A DNA stretch of 64,000 bases from Stemphylium vesicarium (lineage: Eukaryota; Ascomycota; Dothideomycetes; Pleosporales; Pleosporaceae). The notes under the pieces were generated by a model. The model did not search any database, was not told the origin of the DNA, and was given only the letters and a program-made list of their open reading frames with translations. A program made the translations under genes and the position numbers. The stretch is taken from positions 285,461-349,460 of the forward strand of contig QXCR01000016.1 in the NCBI GenBank assembly GCA_004380135.1. Direction: 5' to 3'. This document shows positions 47,061 through 58,335 of the stretch, in pieces; the stretch's first letter is position 1, and each line of letters starts with the position of its first letter.

Positions 47061-47241
47061 TGTTAGGGATTGCGTGCAGGAAGAATTGAAGGATTGAACT
47101 GAGGTTCTACTGCAGATGCTATTGAAAGTTTATGTAGGTGATTGGCCGTCAACAAGGCTAGCCTAGATAGGTGTAGTTCGCTAAGGTGAGTAGTCGCGAG
47201 GAGGTGCAGGGCAGGAGCAGTAGAGACCCCAAACCGTGACA
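47061..47241 (-). repeat. diverged copy of the 183-bp LTR
   Basis: It aligns by eye along its length with the solo LTR at 37698-37880, including GCAGGAAGAATTGAAGGATT near one end and AGTAGAGACCCCAAACCGTG near the other, with a more divergent middle. No matching 5-bp duplication flanks it, so it may be one end of an older, decayed LTR element that includes the stop-dense DNA to its right. Confidence 0.75.
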
Positions 47242-49472
47242 GTGACTCTTAGGGCTAGGTTAGATGTAGTTCTTCGTTTCTATCTATCTACCTGCCGACC
47301 GTGTCTACAACTGTATACAACTAAGTTACTATCTATTCTTCGCCCCAGACCTCCAACCGTTTGCACGTAAAAGACAAACTTGGACGACCCATAGCACAGA
47401 GACTACTTATCTCTAGTCCTTGGTTAAACCATACAGACACGCCCCCAAGTTGTAAGGATAACTTGCTAGTAGCCTCTAATTCTACCCTAGTTTAGGGCTA
47501 GTTCCCTCTTAGCACGCTGTGGATTAGGCTCCTCCGGACAAGACAGTCAGAATACGCGGTTGGAGGCAGAAGAGCTTAAGCCCCTCGATGAATCTCTGCT
47601 AGGCAGTTCGCCCGTACCGTGGGCGCATTAAAACAGCAAGCGAATATTAGCGGTCCTTCCTGTGTAGTGCCATATACATATAAGAGTCGATGTGTTGGCG
47701 CTAGAGCGATTAATGGCCATATAGCGTGGCACGATAGCTCTAGAGGGCTACCCTGAGACAGCAGCGTCAACCTCCTAAGGATAACAGCGGGGGTTACAAG
47801 ACGGAGCTGGCAGAGTTGGAGGATGCTCAGGCGAGACTGCTCATGTAAAGGCTCTGTTGTAACGGACTACCTTTGTTAGCGGCTTTGGATTGATGCTGCT
47901 AGGCTGTAATAGCCTACTGCAGGTTATAAACCCCATAACTGCTGAACCTCGTAATGGCTAGTTCTGTGGCTTGGATAAGCATGCCATACAAAAGTAGCCA
48001 ATTCAACGAGTAGAAGGGGCTTACTACTCAGTTAGCGTAGTAGATGTAACGGCAGTAAAAGAGTAGCGTACCGCAGCGTTTGATGCAAACCCGGTAAACT
48101 GCTCCCAATCTACATTGGTACTGTCTGTCTGGAGAGAGCAAGCAACAGTTCCTGCTGCGTTTTATAGCCCTTCTTGCCTGTCTATACTTGAGCCAGGGAG
48201 TTGTAGTGTAGCAGATACAAGTAGTAGCTCCAGCAATACTTGGACAGATTGGATTGGTACCTCTCTCACTACTTTTGTGGCATAGAAGCTTGGGAGTGTA
48301 GCTGCTACAGGCAGAAAGCGTTCTCTATTTGGCTTTTGCCGCTGTGGCATGCTCTCATAGAGCACAGCAACAAGGTCTTCGTCGTTACCGCCTGCTCTGC
48401 AGTTTTGAATAGCCTCCTCTGCCCAGTTTGTGTTGCTACAGAGACTCTGGAAGAGCAGCCTGCCTCTATCTGTCTAGTTGCGAGGTCCTCAAAGCAGATG
48501 TAGAACTGGTCTTGTCCTATCATCAGCGCTATGGCAATGGCTAGAACGTCTAGAGTGAGAGTAGTAGTATAATCTGGCTTGAAGGGCCAGGCGCTGTAGT
48601 GCAAGAGGATCTGGTAAACAATTTGCGCGGCTGTACGCGCAATCATATGGTTATCCGAGCATAAACTAGCAAGCCATGTCTCTACTAAAGAGATTGACCA
48701 GTCTAGAGTAATTTAGCAAAGGACTTAGGATTTAAAGAATTTGTCTCTTACAATAGAAGCAGCTATTCTCTACACTATGTTCATAGAAGCGCTCTATAGT
48801 AGAGCTATGAATCCCTGCTATAAATAGGTGCTTAAGCAACCTCTTCTGGACATGTTCTGTTCTAGTTAGCTAGTAGACAAAAGAGCTAGGAGGCAGACGT
48901 GTGCGAGGTGATGCGTAGAGCTTGCAGAGATCTGTTGTGCTAGCTGCGTACATGCTGTACAGGTTACTATCGCTATAGCGCACGTGAGGGAGTAGTTGGT
49001 AGTCAGCAAGATCTAGTGTGTGCAACACTAAGTGGAGGAGAGGTTGCTTAGAACTTTTTAGAAGGGTGCGCAGCTACTCTACTACATATACGTAATCCCT
49101 ACCTTGTAAGCGCTCATCTAAAATAGCTCGTGTGTTCTTATTGGTCTCTATTATCAGATATGCTGCGCCTTCTGATAGCTCCTTGCGAGCACAGCTTTAC
49201 TCTCTTTTACACGATATAAGCCATGTATACTGGAAACTACTAGGCTACTCTAGATTATAAGTAACTACGCAAAAACATAAAGCATAAGAGAAGTTGAACT
49301 TGGTATTCCTGCGTAGCTACTTCTCTACAAGCGCTCTTACACTATATACGGTGCTATGTGTAAAATTGTAGAATAGTTGTACATGGACAGTAAGAGAAAT
49401 CCTTTGCTAGCTCTATGCGCAAGGAGAGGGTTTACATTGCTTGCTCTACTAGGCTACCAGTCATTGAAGAAA
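47242..49472. other. stop-dense DNA, probable transposon relic
   Basis: Over 2.2 kb no frame of meaningful length survives; all frames are crowded with TAG/TAA. Short minus-strand coding echoes remain, for example LHLVLHTLDLADYQLLPHV near 49010, LIAGIHSS-like text near 48800 with a CFYCKRQ cysteine pair, and ALMIGQDQFYICFEDLATRQ near 48510. The density of stops next to an LTR copy points to a heavily mutated mobile element, but I cannot assign a class. Confidence 0.4.
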
Positions 49473-50294
49473 TCAATAGTAAGATCGGCAACCCGGCTCA
49501 CTGAGTCGCCTAAGTACATTTAAATTGTGCCGCATAGTACCCTCACAGCTTACGTTTGTTCCTCCACGATTTTGGCCCGCGTCTATATCCTGACTGGGGT
49601 TTACTACGCTTGTTTGACCAGTGGCAGCTGACGTCGTGTTTGCGTCAGCTTGCTTGTCGGTATTTGCTTGATGCCCCATGCGGCGAGCCCGAGTATGCTT
49701 CTGGACGACTTCGCGATTATCATCCATGCCTTCATCCTCCATGTCAATATCATCGTCACTCTTGTCAACCTTAGCCTTCTTCTGGCGCTTCGTATGGTTG
49801 TCATCCTTCAAGGTAGGAGTCTTGCGTTTCTTGGATTTGGCCGAGGTTGTGTTGTTTCCACCGGTTGATTGCGCCTGAGACTCTTGCGTTGGAGGCTTGG
49901 GATTTTTTGTATACTTGGCGGAGGGTTGCGCTGGTACGTCGGTCGCGAAGGCTGCAATCTGTGGGCTATTGTCTTTGTCCCATTGACTCAATTTTGCCAC
50001 CATGATGTCCTTTCCGATCTTTGTGTAGGGTTCACCAACATTCCGCAACATAGCCTTCAAGTATTCGTTGACGTTGAAGGAAACATAGTCGATCGGATCG
50101 GGCTCTCTAGTATTGGAATCGCTGTTGTAGTAGTCCAGCAGACGCACAACCCGTACTAGATTCGCAAAATCCGGTCTGTTCTTGTAGTACTCAGGGATCT
50201 GCATGTTGTATTGCAAGAAGAGTGGGTGTTTCCGCAGGACAGCTTTGACTTTATCCTTGTTCCATATCCCATCGTCGTAGTTTTTCGAGGCCAT
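49473..50294 (-). CDS. hypothetical basic, probably nuclear protein, 273 aa
   Basis: Single frame from ATG 50294 (MASKNYDDGIWNKDKVKAVL). The first 100 residues are ordered (KHPLFLQYNMQIPEYYKNRP, YVSFNVNEYLKAMLRNVGEP). The rest is low-complexity with a strong basic cluster KSKKRKTPTLKDDNHTKRQK, likely a nuclear localisation signal, and an acidic patch DDDIDMEDEGMDD. The C-terminus ends next to the stop-dense relic and could be truncated. No family recognised. Confidence 0.58.
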   Translation of the reverse strand: MASKNYDDGIWNKDKVKAVLRKHPLFLQYNMQIPEYYKNRPDFANLVRVVRLLDYYNSDSNTREPDPIDYVSFNVNEYLKAMLRNVGEPYTKIGKDIMVAKLSQWDKDNSPQIAAFATDVPAQPSAKYTKNPKPPTQESQAQSTGGNNTTSAKSKKRKTPTLKDDNHTKRQKKAKVDKSDDDIDMEDEGMDDNREVVQKHTRARRMGHQANTDKQADANTTSAATGQTSVVNPSQDIDAGQNRGGTNVSCEGTMRHNLNVLRRLSEPGCRSYY

Positions 50295-50912
50295 TGTGAT
50301 CCGAAAGATCCGCTGAGATGCAAAAGTGATAGGTAGGGCTTGCTCGTTTGTTCAGGGCGCTTTCAGAAATAAGAGATGATGTTGTCCGCGGTGGCTATCG
50401 GGAGGGGGTTGAAAGTTGTAGTGCGGAGCCGAGGTCGGAGGTATTGGGTCTAGGATAGTAGGCAGGCAAACTAGACTACAGCTCTTCACCTGTGCGAGCG
50501 CGGCCCCTGCAAAAACCACTGTGCGTCGAAAGCTAGTGGGAGTGAAAGTATCAAGGAGCTGGGGGTCTCCGTACAGGCCGCCAAATCTCGTCGCCTGGGA
50601 CCTTGATCGTGCACTATTTCCGTTTAATTCACTTCGTCAATGCGGTTCCCGCAAGAGTAGCATGTGATCTAGGGCCTTTTTCTACCCCCGCGATTGAAAG
50701 TCCCCAAATCAATTCTAATAGCTCACCGACTCCCCAGCTCATTAGACGCTTAGATCTTAGTAGTCACGGAACTCAACTCAACCGACGCCGCGACCTCGTC
50801 CTCAGCAATCTCAACTTTGACCCAATTATACCAGACTGTACCCGAAAGCTTACATATAGCGAACCGCAGCTAGAACACCATACATCTCAGCGCTGTCTTC
50901 CAGATTTGGATA
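50295..50912. other. intergenic
   Basis: This stretch separates two divergent accessory genes and should hold their promoters. No repeat or RNA gene recognised. Confidence 0.4.
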
Positions 50913-51044
50913 ATGGAAAATATCAACAAAGACAGTAGAGCTTGGTCAGATGTCGAAGTTCGAGAGACTGCTACATACGGAAGTAGCGATGTGCGAGAAG
51001 TTACTCCACCCCGCGTGTCACGTCACGTAAATCGCGGCTTCAAC

Positions 51045-51219
51045 TGTAACTGCGTGAGCAGTGTCGGGTTGGAGGCTGCGGATCAACAATTGTATTGCAA
51101 TCTGTTGTCGTGTTGTGATATTCGTGTACAGGAGCTCTCAGCTCAGAGGTAAGCGCACTTGCCCACCGGGCAGTGTCTGCTACAATAGAATATCATGTGA
51201 CTCTAGTCACGTGGTTACA
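51045..51219. mobile_element. 175-bp solo LTR inside a gene
   Basis: The ends are TGTAACTGCGTGA and TCACGTGGTTACA, an inverted TG...CA terminus of LTR type. It is flanked by the 5-bp direct repeat TCAAC at 51040-51044 and 51220-51224. A second copy with its own, different duplication lies at 61034-61187. It splits the accessory gene that starts at 50913, without changing phase once removed. Confidence 0.9.
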
Positions 51220-52293
51220 TCAACCGTGGCTTTACACCGGGCAAGCGCCGCGACCAGAGCGCTCGGCTGCTTGATACTCTGTACGAGCACAATGAATTCG
51301 TAGGGCGCACTATTCCTGACAAGCAGCATCATACGCAAGACTTGTTCGACCAAGAAAACTTGACTGAACTACAGAAGCGGATGGCCCCTAACTCTCCAGA
51401 AGACTCACTCTCCTTCCAACCCACCCAACCAACGAAGATAACTGACCACACTACTCATACCCTGGCCGTCCTAGGATGGCAAACAATCGAATTCCCGAAG
51501 AGCGTCGAGACATTGTGGGAGCAGTTCGCTCGGCTTAACTTAGGACAGGACGAGGATGGAGGACAGAAGTTTCAGGACGACCGGGGACCAGGAAGTGACT
51601 CGAAAAACGAAGGAGGCAAGTCGAAGACCGCTGAGGAGGCCAGGTTGTTGGTCGAAGATCCCACGGCGCCTTGGCTAGACGACAAGTACTTTGATCACTA
51701 CGGATACTTGAATTATCTCAGGGGTCCGAACAAAAAGTCGATAACAGTTCAAGCTGCGTCCAAGGTAATGAAACCAAATCAGAGGAAGGCACAAGAAAGC
51801 AGAACGTCACGCATACCGATTATGACGCATCGTCTCCCACCACAAACACCGCCGCCGACTCGACCGAGAACGCATCCACCGAAACCCAACCTCGAGAGCA
51901 GATAGGCGAGTGGCAGCTGCGAAGCGTTACCACCGGCCCCCCTCGTGTCGGCATCACATCTCCCTCAGATCGAACCATCATCCTCGTCCACAAATCAACA
52001 AACACCATACACGCCTTTGGGTTCCCATCCAGCACCCTCACCCACGACTCCATCGACTGGAAATTACGCGTACACATCACACTGATAGCACAATGGCGCC
52101 ATTCGATCTTCACTCAACACAACATACCCTTGAAAAGGGGACACAGCGTATACAGCGACGACGAAGACGCGTGGTTCCAGCTTTTCCACGCAAAACTACG
52201 AGGCGTGATCGATGCGGGGACTCTGATCAAGATACCCGGTCCGATACCCGTGCCAGAGGCCTTCAACGCGCACTTCTCTGGGAAGCCGTCGAG

Positions 52294-55200
52294 CAGAGTT
52301 GTCAACAATCAAATACTCCAAATATGAAGCTCGTACTTGACTTAATTGCAGTTTTTTGGTGTTGTAATTAACTTGATTGACTTGCAGTCTAAAAAGAGAG
52401 TATTTAATTATAGCTTAATTAATAGATTGTAGATTAATTGCCTAAAAGGGCTAGTATTATAAGTTAAAGTTACTAGTATTATTCTAGGTCTCTAGAGAGT
52501 AAAAAAGAGTAAAAAAGTAATACTCCTATTAAGACTTAAAGTTACGGAGAATTTATAGCCTCTCGTAGAGAAGAGACCTTACTTAGTTACTAGACTACCC
52601 TATTATAAGCTTAATAGCTGCGCTAGTAAAGGCGTTACTTATAAATGTAGCCCTATAGACTACTATACTAAGAAGGTATTACTTTTTCTTCTTAATAAGG
52701 GATTGCAGTATTAATAAGTATACAACCTTATCCTATTACTATAGACAACAAAAAGATGAGGTTGTATAACTGCTAGGCGTTAAAATCTAGCTCCTCCAGG
52801 CTCTCTACGATGAGCAGAGACCTCGCGAGGTCGCTGGTGAGTGATGAGGATAGCTCGCGGGCGCTCTAGCAGTCATACAATCCTCACAACAGTATATAGA
52901 GTATTGAGCTGCCGGCAGCGTATTGATCGAGGCAACGTTGACAACGCAGTATAATTCGCGGCAAGGGCTTATTTGGGCGAAGAAAGTAGCTGGTGGGCGA
53001 AGTAGTTAGCTATAGTCCTGCAGGCTTGATAGGCGTACTTGCCTAGTTTTAATCGTCGTCGTCGCTGTACTCAACCCACTGAGCAAGCTCGTATAGCTGG
53101 TCTAGCTGCTTATCGCTGAGTTGCGACTCTGTAACAGCTCCAGCAACGGCAGCTCCTGTACTTTTCCACGTTCGTATACACTGCAGCGCGGCGAGTAGTT
53201 GAGGACTGATCTTACGACGCTTTGGGGTGAGTAGATCACCGAGCTCGCTGAAGACGCGCTCGCACTCGCAACTACTCGCTAGGATTGTTAGTATATCGAT
53301 TGCAAGGCGGGCGAGGTTGGGGTATTTAGGTTATAGAGCAATCCAATACTTTATTAGGTTGCTCGCGGGGCTCTTAAACATGGATTTCGTCCACTTCGGC
53401 TCAAAAGCTCGCCACTTCTGGTACTCGTCAAAGCCCTCGTCGCTGTCGGAGTTTGAGTCGTCCATGACTGCTGCAATAGCGTCGTCAATAGCGTTGGAGT
53501 TACGCTCTCTTAGGCGGTGTCTTGGGCTCCGAGGCACCTTGTAACTACGCCAAAGTAGCTGAAAAGCGTCATCTGCGTGAGTAAGCCAGCCGGGCTTGTC
53601 ACGCCAAGCGCGATCGCAATACTGCTTGTAGTACGGGTGGAGGCAGCAAGCGGCGTAGTACACCGGAGAGTCGTCGAGCTTCTGGTAGTAGTCGTTGAGC
53701 TTCGCCCAAGCTGCTTTTACATTAATCGCGAGGTGATCCTCAGGCGCGCCAGTTGCCTCGTAATTAACGAGCTCGTATGGCCTATACTTTAATTTAAACT
53801 CACTAAGTAAGTACTCGAAGATAGGAATAATCTCGTATATTGCTTTAAAACGGCCGTTTGTACCGCGGCCTTTAAGGCGTTTTATGGCCGACTTCAGCGG
53901 TTGTAGAACCTTAATATAGTCGTTCACCATAGCCCAATCGTTTGCTGAAAGCCCGCTAGATCTCATCCACTTAGGCGCGTCGGGCGTCTTGTTTTTACGG
54001 GTTCTAGCGTGACTGTCGGCGGCGAGCTGGTTGTCAACATGATACGCAATATATGAGTTGAAGGCAGGTTGCAACTCTACAGCGCGCTCAAAAGCCGAGC
54101 AATACGAGTTCCAGCGAGTGACAACGGGCTTTACGGGCTCAAGTATCCTCTGGTTCTCTGTAGGGAGCTCGCGGTTGGCGAGAGTCTGAAAGTTCTTAAA
54201 GACGTCGTATTGCTGGGGCGTTTTGATATAGTTGATAACGTCGAGGAGCGTACCTAATGGGCCTTGTTGACGCCACTCGCCCATAAACTGCTCCTCGTCC
54301 TATATTAAGTAGTTAGCAATTGCAACTCTAAGAAAGCTGGGTAACCCACGATAACATTGGCCTCATCGTTGTCAAAAGCGTCTTTGTTCGACCCGAATAT
54401 CACTGCCTGGCCGACGAGATTGATCGTGTGAGCGCTACAACGTAGTCGACGATGGCTAGCGACAAAGCCGTACTTGCTGCCGAGCGTCTTAATAGCTAAG
54501 TCGTTGTTGTACGCGTTATCGAGCATGAAGTACCCCAATTTTGCCGCTTCGACTCCGAACGCTTGCAGAGTTTTCTCAATACAATCAGCGATCCGATCGC
54601 CCGTATGGGCGCCCGTAAGCTGCGGCAAGTCAATAGCGACGTCCTTTACAACTCCACGAGCCGTGGCATAGTGTGCAACTACTCCAAAGAAGCCTCGTTT
54701 GCCGCCTCTTGTCGTCCACCCATCAAAGCTTATATAGATCTTGCTCGCGGCCTCTCCAAGTTGTTTCACGACCTACGGCTGCATATACCTATACAACCTC
54801 ATCACGAAGCGATTAACGCTGTTATGACTTATCCACAACGCCCTCTCTGCCTCTGGGTTTGCGTACTGTATCATTGCCCGAAACGCAGAGTCTTCGAACT
54901 GACTTAACGCTATATTATTGTTAATAAGCTAGCAAACAGCTACTAACCGAAACGCCTGTACGTCGAAGTTTCCAATCTCGTTGGCAACAGCTTGACTAAT
55001 ACGTACGCCAGCGCCCGTCAGCATCGTGAGCGACCTCTGACCCGGAGGGAGCTCAACCAACGCCTTGCCCGACCTCGTTATACCGTGTTTCTTGAGTAGA
55101 TGGATCGCTGCTGAGCTCGTCGCCTGCGTCGTCTCTAAGACGCCAGAGTCGGGTCTCTTACTCCGGTGACACTCGCAGCATACGAAGAATATACGACTCG

Positions 55201-55941
55201 GGTTTGCTTGTAACGCGACGCGATAACCGTGCTCATATACCTAGCTTTTGCGCTGAGATTGAGTCCGCGGCGGCCGTATAAAACCACTCAGGCGACTCCA
55301 ATCTACGCCCTCAAAGGTATCCACGAAACGCGTATTGAAGCCGTCCTCGTCATCCTCGCCAGCTGCTGTTGACGCCGCGGTTGCTACCTCTGAACCCTTG
55401 ACGGGCGCAGCAATCTCTGCCTCAGGTCGCGCGTCTCGTAATTGCGACTCGAAATCGTCTGCCTGGCTCGCGATCACTAGAACTTCGGGCGGTTGAGTAT
55501 CGTCGACGACTACTGGCTGGCTTTTGGTGCCCTTCGTGAGCAGTTTCTGCAGCTTTGACGAGCGCGGGTCAGCGTTATTGTACAGAGCAGCGCGCTTTTT
55601 TGGGTTGTTACGAGCCATTACAACGACACGAAAGAGATAGATTGCGAGTTAACGCGTTGTTGTTGTGAGTAGAAAGATCGGGCGGTTAGCAAATGGGGCG
55701 AAAACTAGGATCTGATTGATTACTAACTGCCCTACAACACCACAAAACTATCGCGAGATCGCTGCTCTAGCCAGCTCTACCTCACAAAACTTCAAATAAA
55801 CTGCAATTAAGTACTTTAAGTACGACTCTACAACTTGGCTTGATTGCAGTTACGAGGACGCCATACTTGACTTGATTGAATTGAGTCTTGGCGCCCGTCA
55901 CGATCTCTACTTGCAAGTATACTTGATTGTTGACAACTCTG
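52294..55941 (-). mobile_element. complete 3,648-bp hAT transposon
   Basis: Both termini read CAGAGTTGTCAACAATCAA in inverted orientation. The perfect 8-bp target-site duplication CCGTCGAG is at 52286-52293 and 55942-55949. A hAT transposase gene, now with stops, occupies the minus strand. The left arm (52340-52760) is very AT-rich with many TAATTAAT-like words, consistent with RIP-like decay, and both arms carry TTGATTGCAGTT-type subterminal motifs. The insertion lies in the accessory gene 50913-56194. Confidence 0.95.
53049..55618 (-). pseudogene. hAT transposase with nonsense codons
   Basis: The reading begins at ATG 55618 (MARNNPKKRAALYNNADPRS). A BED-type zinc finger region follows (FVCCECHRSKRP, then HLLKKHG), preceded by an in-frame TAG at 55243-55241. 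After an intron near 54940-54900 the core reads YISFDGWTTRGGKRGFFGVV and LGYFMLDNAYNNDLAIKTLG, preceded by a TAG at 54775-54773. A 50-nt intron (54349-54300) leads to PLKSAIKRLKGRG and VYYAACCLHPYYKQY. An in-frame TAA at 53333-53331 precedes the C-terminal hAT dimerisation domain (SSCECERVFSELGDLLTPKR), ending at 53049. All three stops are single C-to-T or G-to-A steps from sense codons. The transposase is therefore inactive as it stands. Domain order is that of Ac/Tam3-like fungal hAT proteins. Confidence 0.9.
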
Positions 55942-56194
55942 CCGTCGAGCGATTCCTACGATGATGCAGATGGCCACTAGTGTTCGATCAGCACGTGGTT
56001 TCCACGCTATACGTGGGAAGTTGGAGAATAAGAGCGGGAAGTTAGTGGAGACACGCAAGGCTCTGCGCGAACTGGTGAATAACCGCAAGGACGGTTTGGC
56101 GTATGTTCCCGTCATCGTTCCAGAAAAGCTTTCGTCGTATCGCTATGATGGCACGGTTATTGTGGACGATCCGTATGAGGAGGGGAAGGAGTAA

Positions 56195-56549
56195 GGTTGG
56201 GAGCCCGAAGGGGAAGAGGCAGTCTAGTGAGGAGGATGGTGGGCGTGGGAAAGGAGAGGGTAAGGGGGAGAAAGCGAAGACTGGGGACGAGTAGATCAAG
56301 GTAGACATGTGGTGATAAGAGGATATTGGATACACATCAAAGGAAAATTGGCCGACGAGGGTGGTCTGCCAGCGACGAAGATTTGCGAATCATGAATTGC
56401 GTTTGCTCTTGTTGAATTCTGAATTAGCGAATCGAGCGTGGTATTCCACGTAGGTATAGGAAACTGTGTATCTTCATGCATGCGTAAAGAGAACACGTTC
56501 ATTGAACCCAGTCGTTAGAAAAAGATGGCTACCTGGTTGAAATGTGTGT
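56195..56549. other. intergenic
   Basis: This stretch lies between the end of the interrupted gene and the stop of the GPI-anchored protein gene. Nothing recognised. Confidence 0.4.
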
Positions 56550-57383
56550 CTACAAGAGGAACGCAGCGGCAGCACCCAATCCCACGATTAACGGCGCTCC
56601 AGTCGCCTTTGTTGCAGCGTTCCCCGTATCCTCGGGGGAATCGCTGCTGTTTATTCCATCGCCACCAGTCGATTGAGCATCAGATTCAGTCGGTGTCGCG
56701 GCTGCGCTAGCGCTCAAAAGCTCCTCGCCCGCAGTGATGACCAGCTGGTAAGTTGCGAAGATTGAGGGTTCGCCAATAAATTCTGTCGTATATCCGTCCT
56801 CTGAGATGTCTCCAACATCATCTCCGCATGAAGTCGCAACACTGGACACGTAAGAGTAGTCTAGCGGGAGAGTTGCCGTCGTGACGAGAGTCTCCGTTCC
56901 AGCAGAGTAGTTGAGACGTGCGGGGTATGAGTTGGTGTAGGTCACAACTGCAGTGGAGCTACTGTAGTATGTAAAGGTGCCACAAGGGGGCCCTTGCATG
57001 AATCCAGGACCATAGCTAGCAACACACGTCCGATTCGAGTTTTCATTTTCAGGAGTTGGCCATTTGCAATCGACTTTCTGTTGGTTTTGTTCCTCCGCCT
57101 CTTCATCGTCCAGGTCAATGTACCCGAGAGCGTTCGTTCGTCCAAAGTACTCGGGCCCGATGGTCATGGTGATGGGGGTACCAATTTGCTCCAGTTGCGG
57201 CAATGCTGTGGCGTTGGTACCTTCATCGAAGTCTACTATGACAGTCGTATGTGTGTCGTTTGCATTGACAATGGATCCGACGAATCCGACCTTGTCCGTC
57301 CCCAATTTGTCACCCCAGAATGAGGTCGTGACTTGCGCTGTCGCCGTCGCCGCGAGCGACAATGTAAGGAGGAGAGATGTCAT
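56550..57383 (-). CDS. secreted, GPI-anchored cell-surface protein
   Basis: Single exon; the ATG at 57383 begins MTSLLLTLSLAATATAQ, a clear signal peptide (an ATG 11 codons upstream, at 57416, is also in frame), giving 277 residues. The mature part has several N-x-S/T sites (NANDTHTT, NATALP, NYSAGT) and six or so cysteines, one within PPCGTFTYY. A Ser/Thr/Ala-rich spacer leads to a hydrophobic C-terminus (GAPLIVGLGAAAAFLL), the signal for GPI attachment. No enzymatic motif. It is most likely a wall- or membrane-anchored surface protein of unknown role. Confidence 0.83.
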   Translation of the reverse strand: MTSLLLTLSLAATATAQVTTSFWGDKLGTDKVGFVGSIVNANDTHTTVIVDFDEGTNATALPQLEQIGTPITMTIGPEYFGRTNALGYIDLDDEEAEEQNQQKVDCKWPTPENENSNRTCVASYGPGFMQGPPCGTFTYYSSSTAVVTYTNSYPARLNYSAGTETLVTTATLPLDYSYVSSVATSCGDDVGDISEDGYTTEFIGEPSIFATYQLVITAGEELLSASAAATPTESDAQSTGGDGINSSDSPEDTGNAATKATGAPLIVGLGAAAAFLL

Positions 57384-57416
57384 TGGAGGTGTGAGTTTAT
57401 TCGACAATGAAATCAT

Positions 57417-58335
57417 GCAAGCGCGACGGGGGCTGTGTGGGATGTTAAGGCGTGGCCATCGGCGATGATTAAGTAGTCCAAGTGGTGGCCCCGAGTTTTC
57501 GGATCCTCGATAAACGTCGCACAATAGCCACATTTATCCGGTTGCTGTGCCGCATGCTGTGGACGCCTTATCTGACCTACGCTCCAACTATAGCATACCT
57601 ATGCGTCGTCAATGGCGCCAAAAGCCTGATCCCATCGACGGCCCACTTGTTTTGTGCCGCTCGTCCCAGTATTTTGACGGGTCATCGGACACGTCGTGGC
57701 GAGCCGAGATTCACGTGAGCCTAAGTGCGGGTGTGGCTACGCGAACATACCACAATGACTTATATGCATTAAATGGGTAGATTAGGGATGTCCTTGGATG
57801 TCATTTATCCAGATGAGTGTTGGAGTTGGTGGAGGATGGGACGATTCACTAAACGCTAGAACACACTTGCGCCACTGACTAAGCCAAATGCAAGCTTCTT
57901 TTGATTGATCTGTTAGCTTGTGAAGCCACACAACGGTTTCAACGTCATTATTTGTTCGCGTCGGAAGTCGTGCAGGTTTGCGACTACTCGGAGGTGCGCG
58001 CTTCTTGTTTTAAACCCCAAATCAAAGGGCGCTAAGCCTGAGATCTGGCTATTGTTATCTACACAGCCTCTCAAACTTAGCAATGATCCAATACTCCACG
58101 AGAACCAAACGGCAATGGTACAATACATGCAGTTCATCGCAAAGGCTCGAGGGCCAGGAGATGAAGATAGAGGCGGAGGTGGAAATGGAAGGGAGGTTCC
58201 CCGGTCGGAAGCGCTACCCTTCCGGGTCCCATCCATTCACGCTAACTCCAGGTTGCGATTACGTGCCATGACAAAAGACAACCTTGGAAGATGTATGTTA
58301 ACTTTGGCTGGTTCAACTGACTACCACAATAATTG
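57417..58335. other. intergenic, about 0.9 kb
   Basis: Plus-strand short frames (for example 57920-58414) do not look like protein. This stretch contains the promoter of the surface-protein gene and the 3' end of the hydroxylase pseudogene. Confidence 0.4.

Larger units (their letters stand above)
50913..56194 (+). pseudogene. unknown accessory gene broken by a solo LTR, a hAT transposon and a frameshift
   Basis: The gene starts at ATG 50913 (MENINKDSRAWSDVEV) and runs in phase to 51044, where a solo LTR is inserted. After the duplication it resumes in phase at 51225 (RGFTPGKRRDQSARLLDTLY), continues with FPKSVETLWEQFARLNLGQ and WLDDKYFDHYGYLNYLRGPN, and changes frame at 51765-51802, either a 38-nt GTAATG...CAG intron or a deletion. 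It then reads GEWQLRSVTTGPPRVGITSP and DDEDAWFQLFHAKLRGVIDA, PEAFNAHFSGK to 52293, where the 3.6-kb hAT sits. Beyond the hAT a shift of one base near 55978 leads to TSVRSARGFHAIRGKLENKS and ends at 56194. The C-terminal FN..F.GK block resembles the one in the pseudogene at 33.8 kb. Function unknown. Confidence 0.6.
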
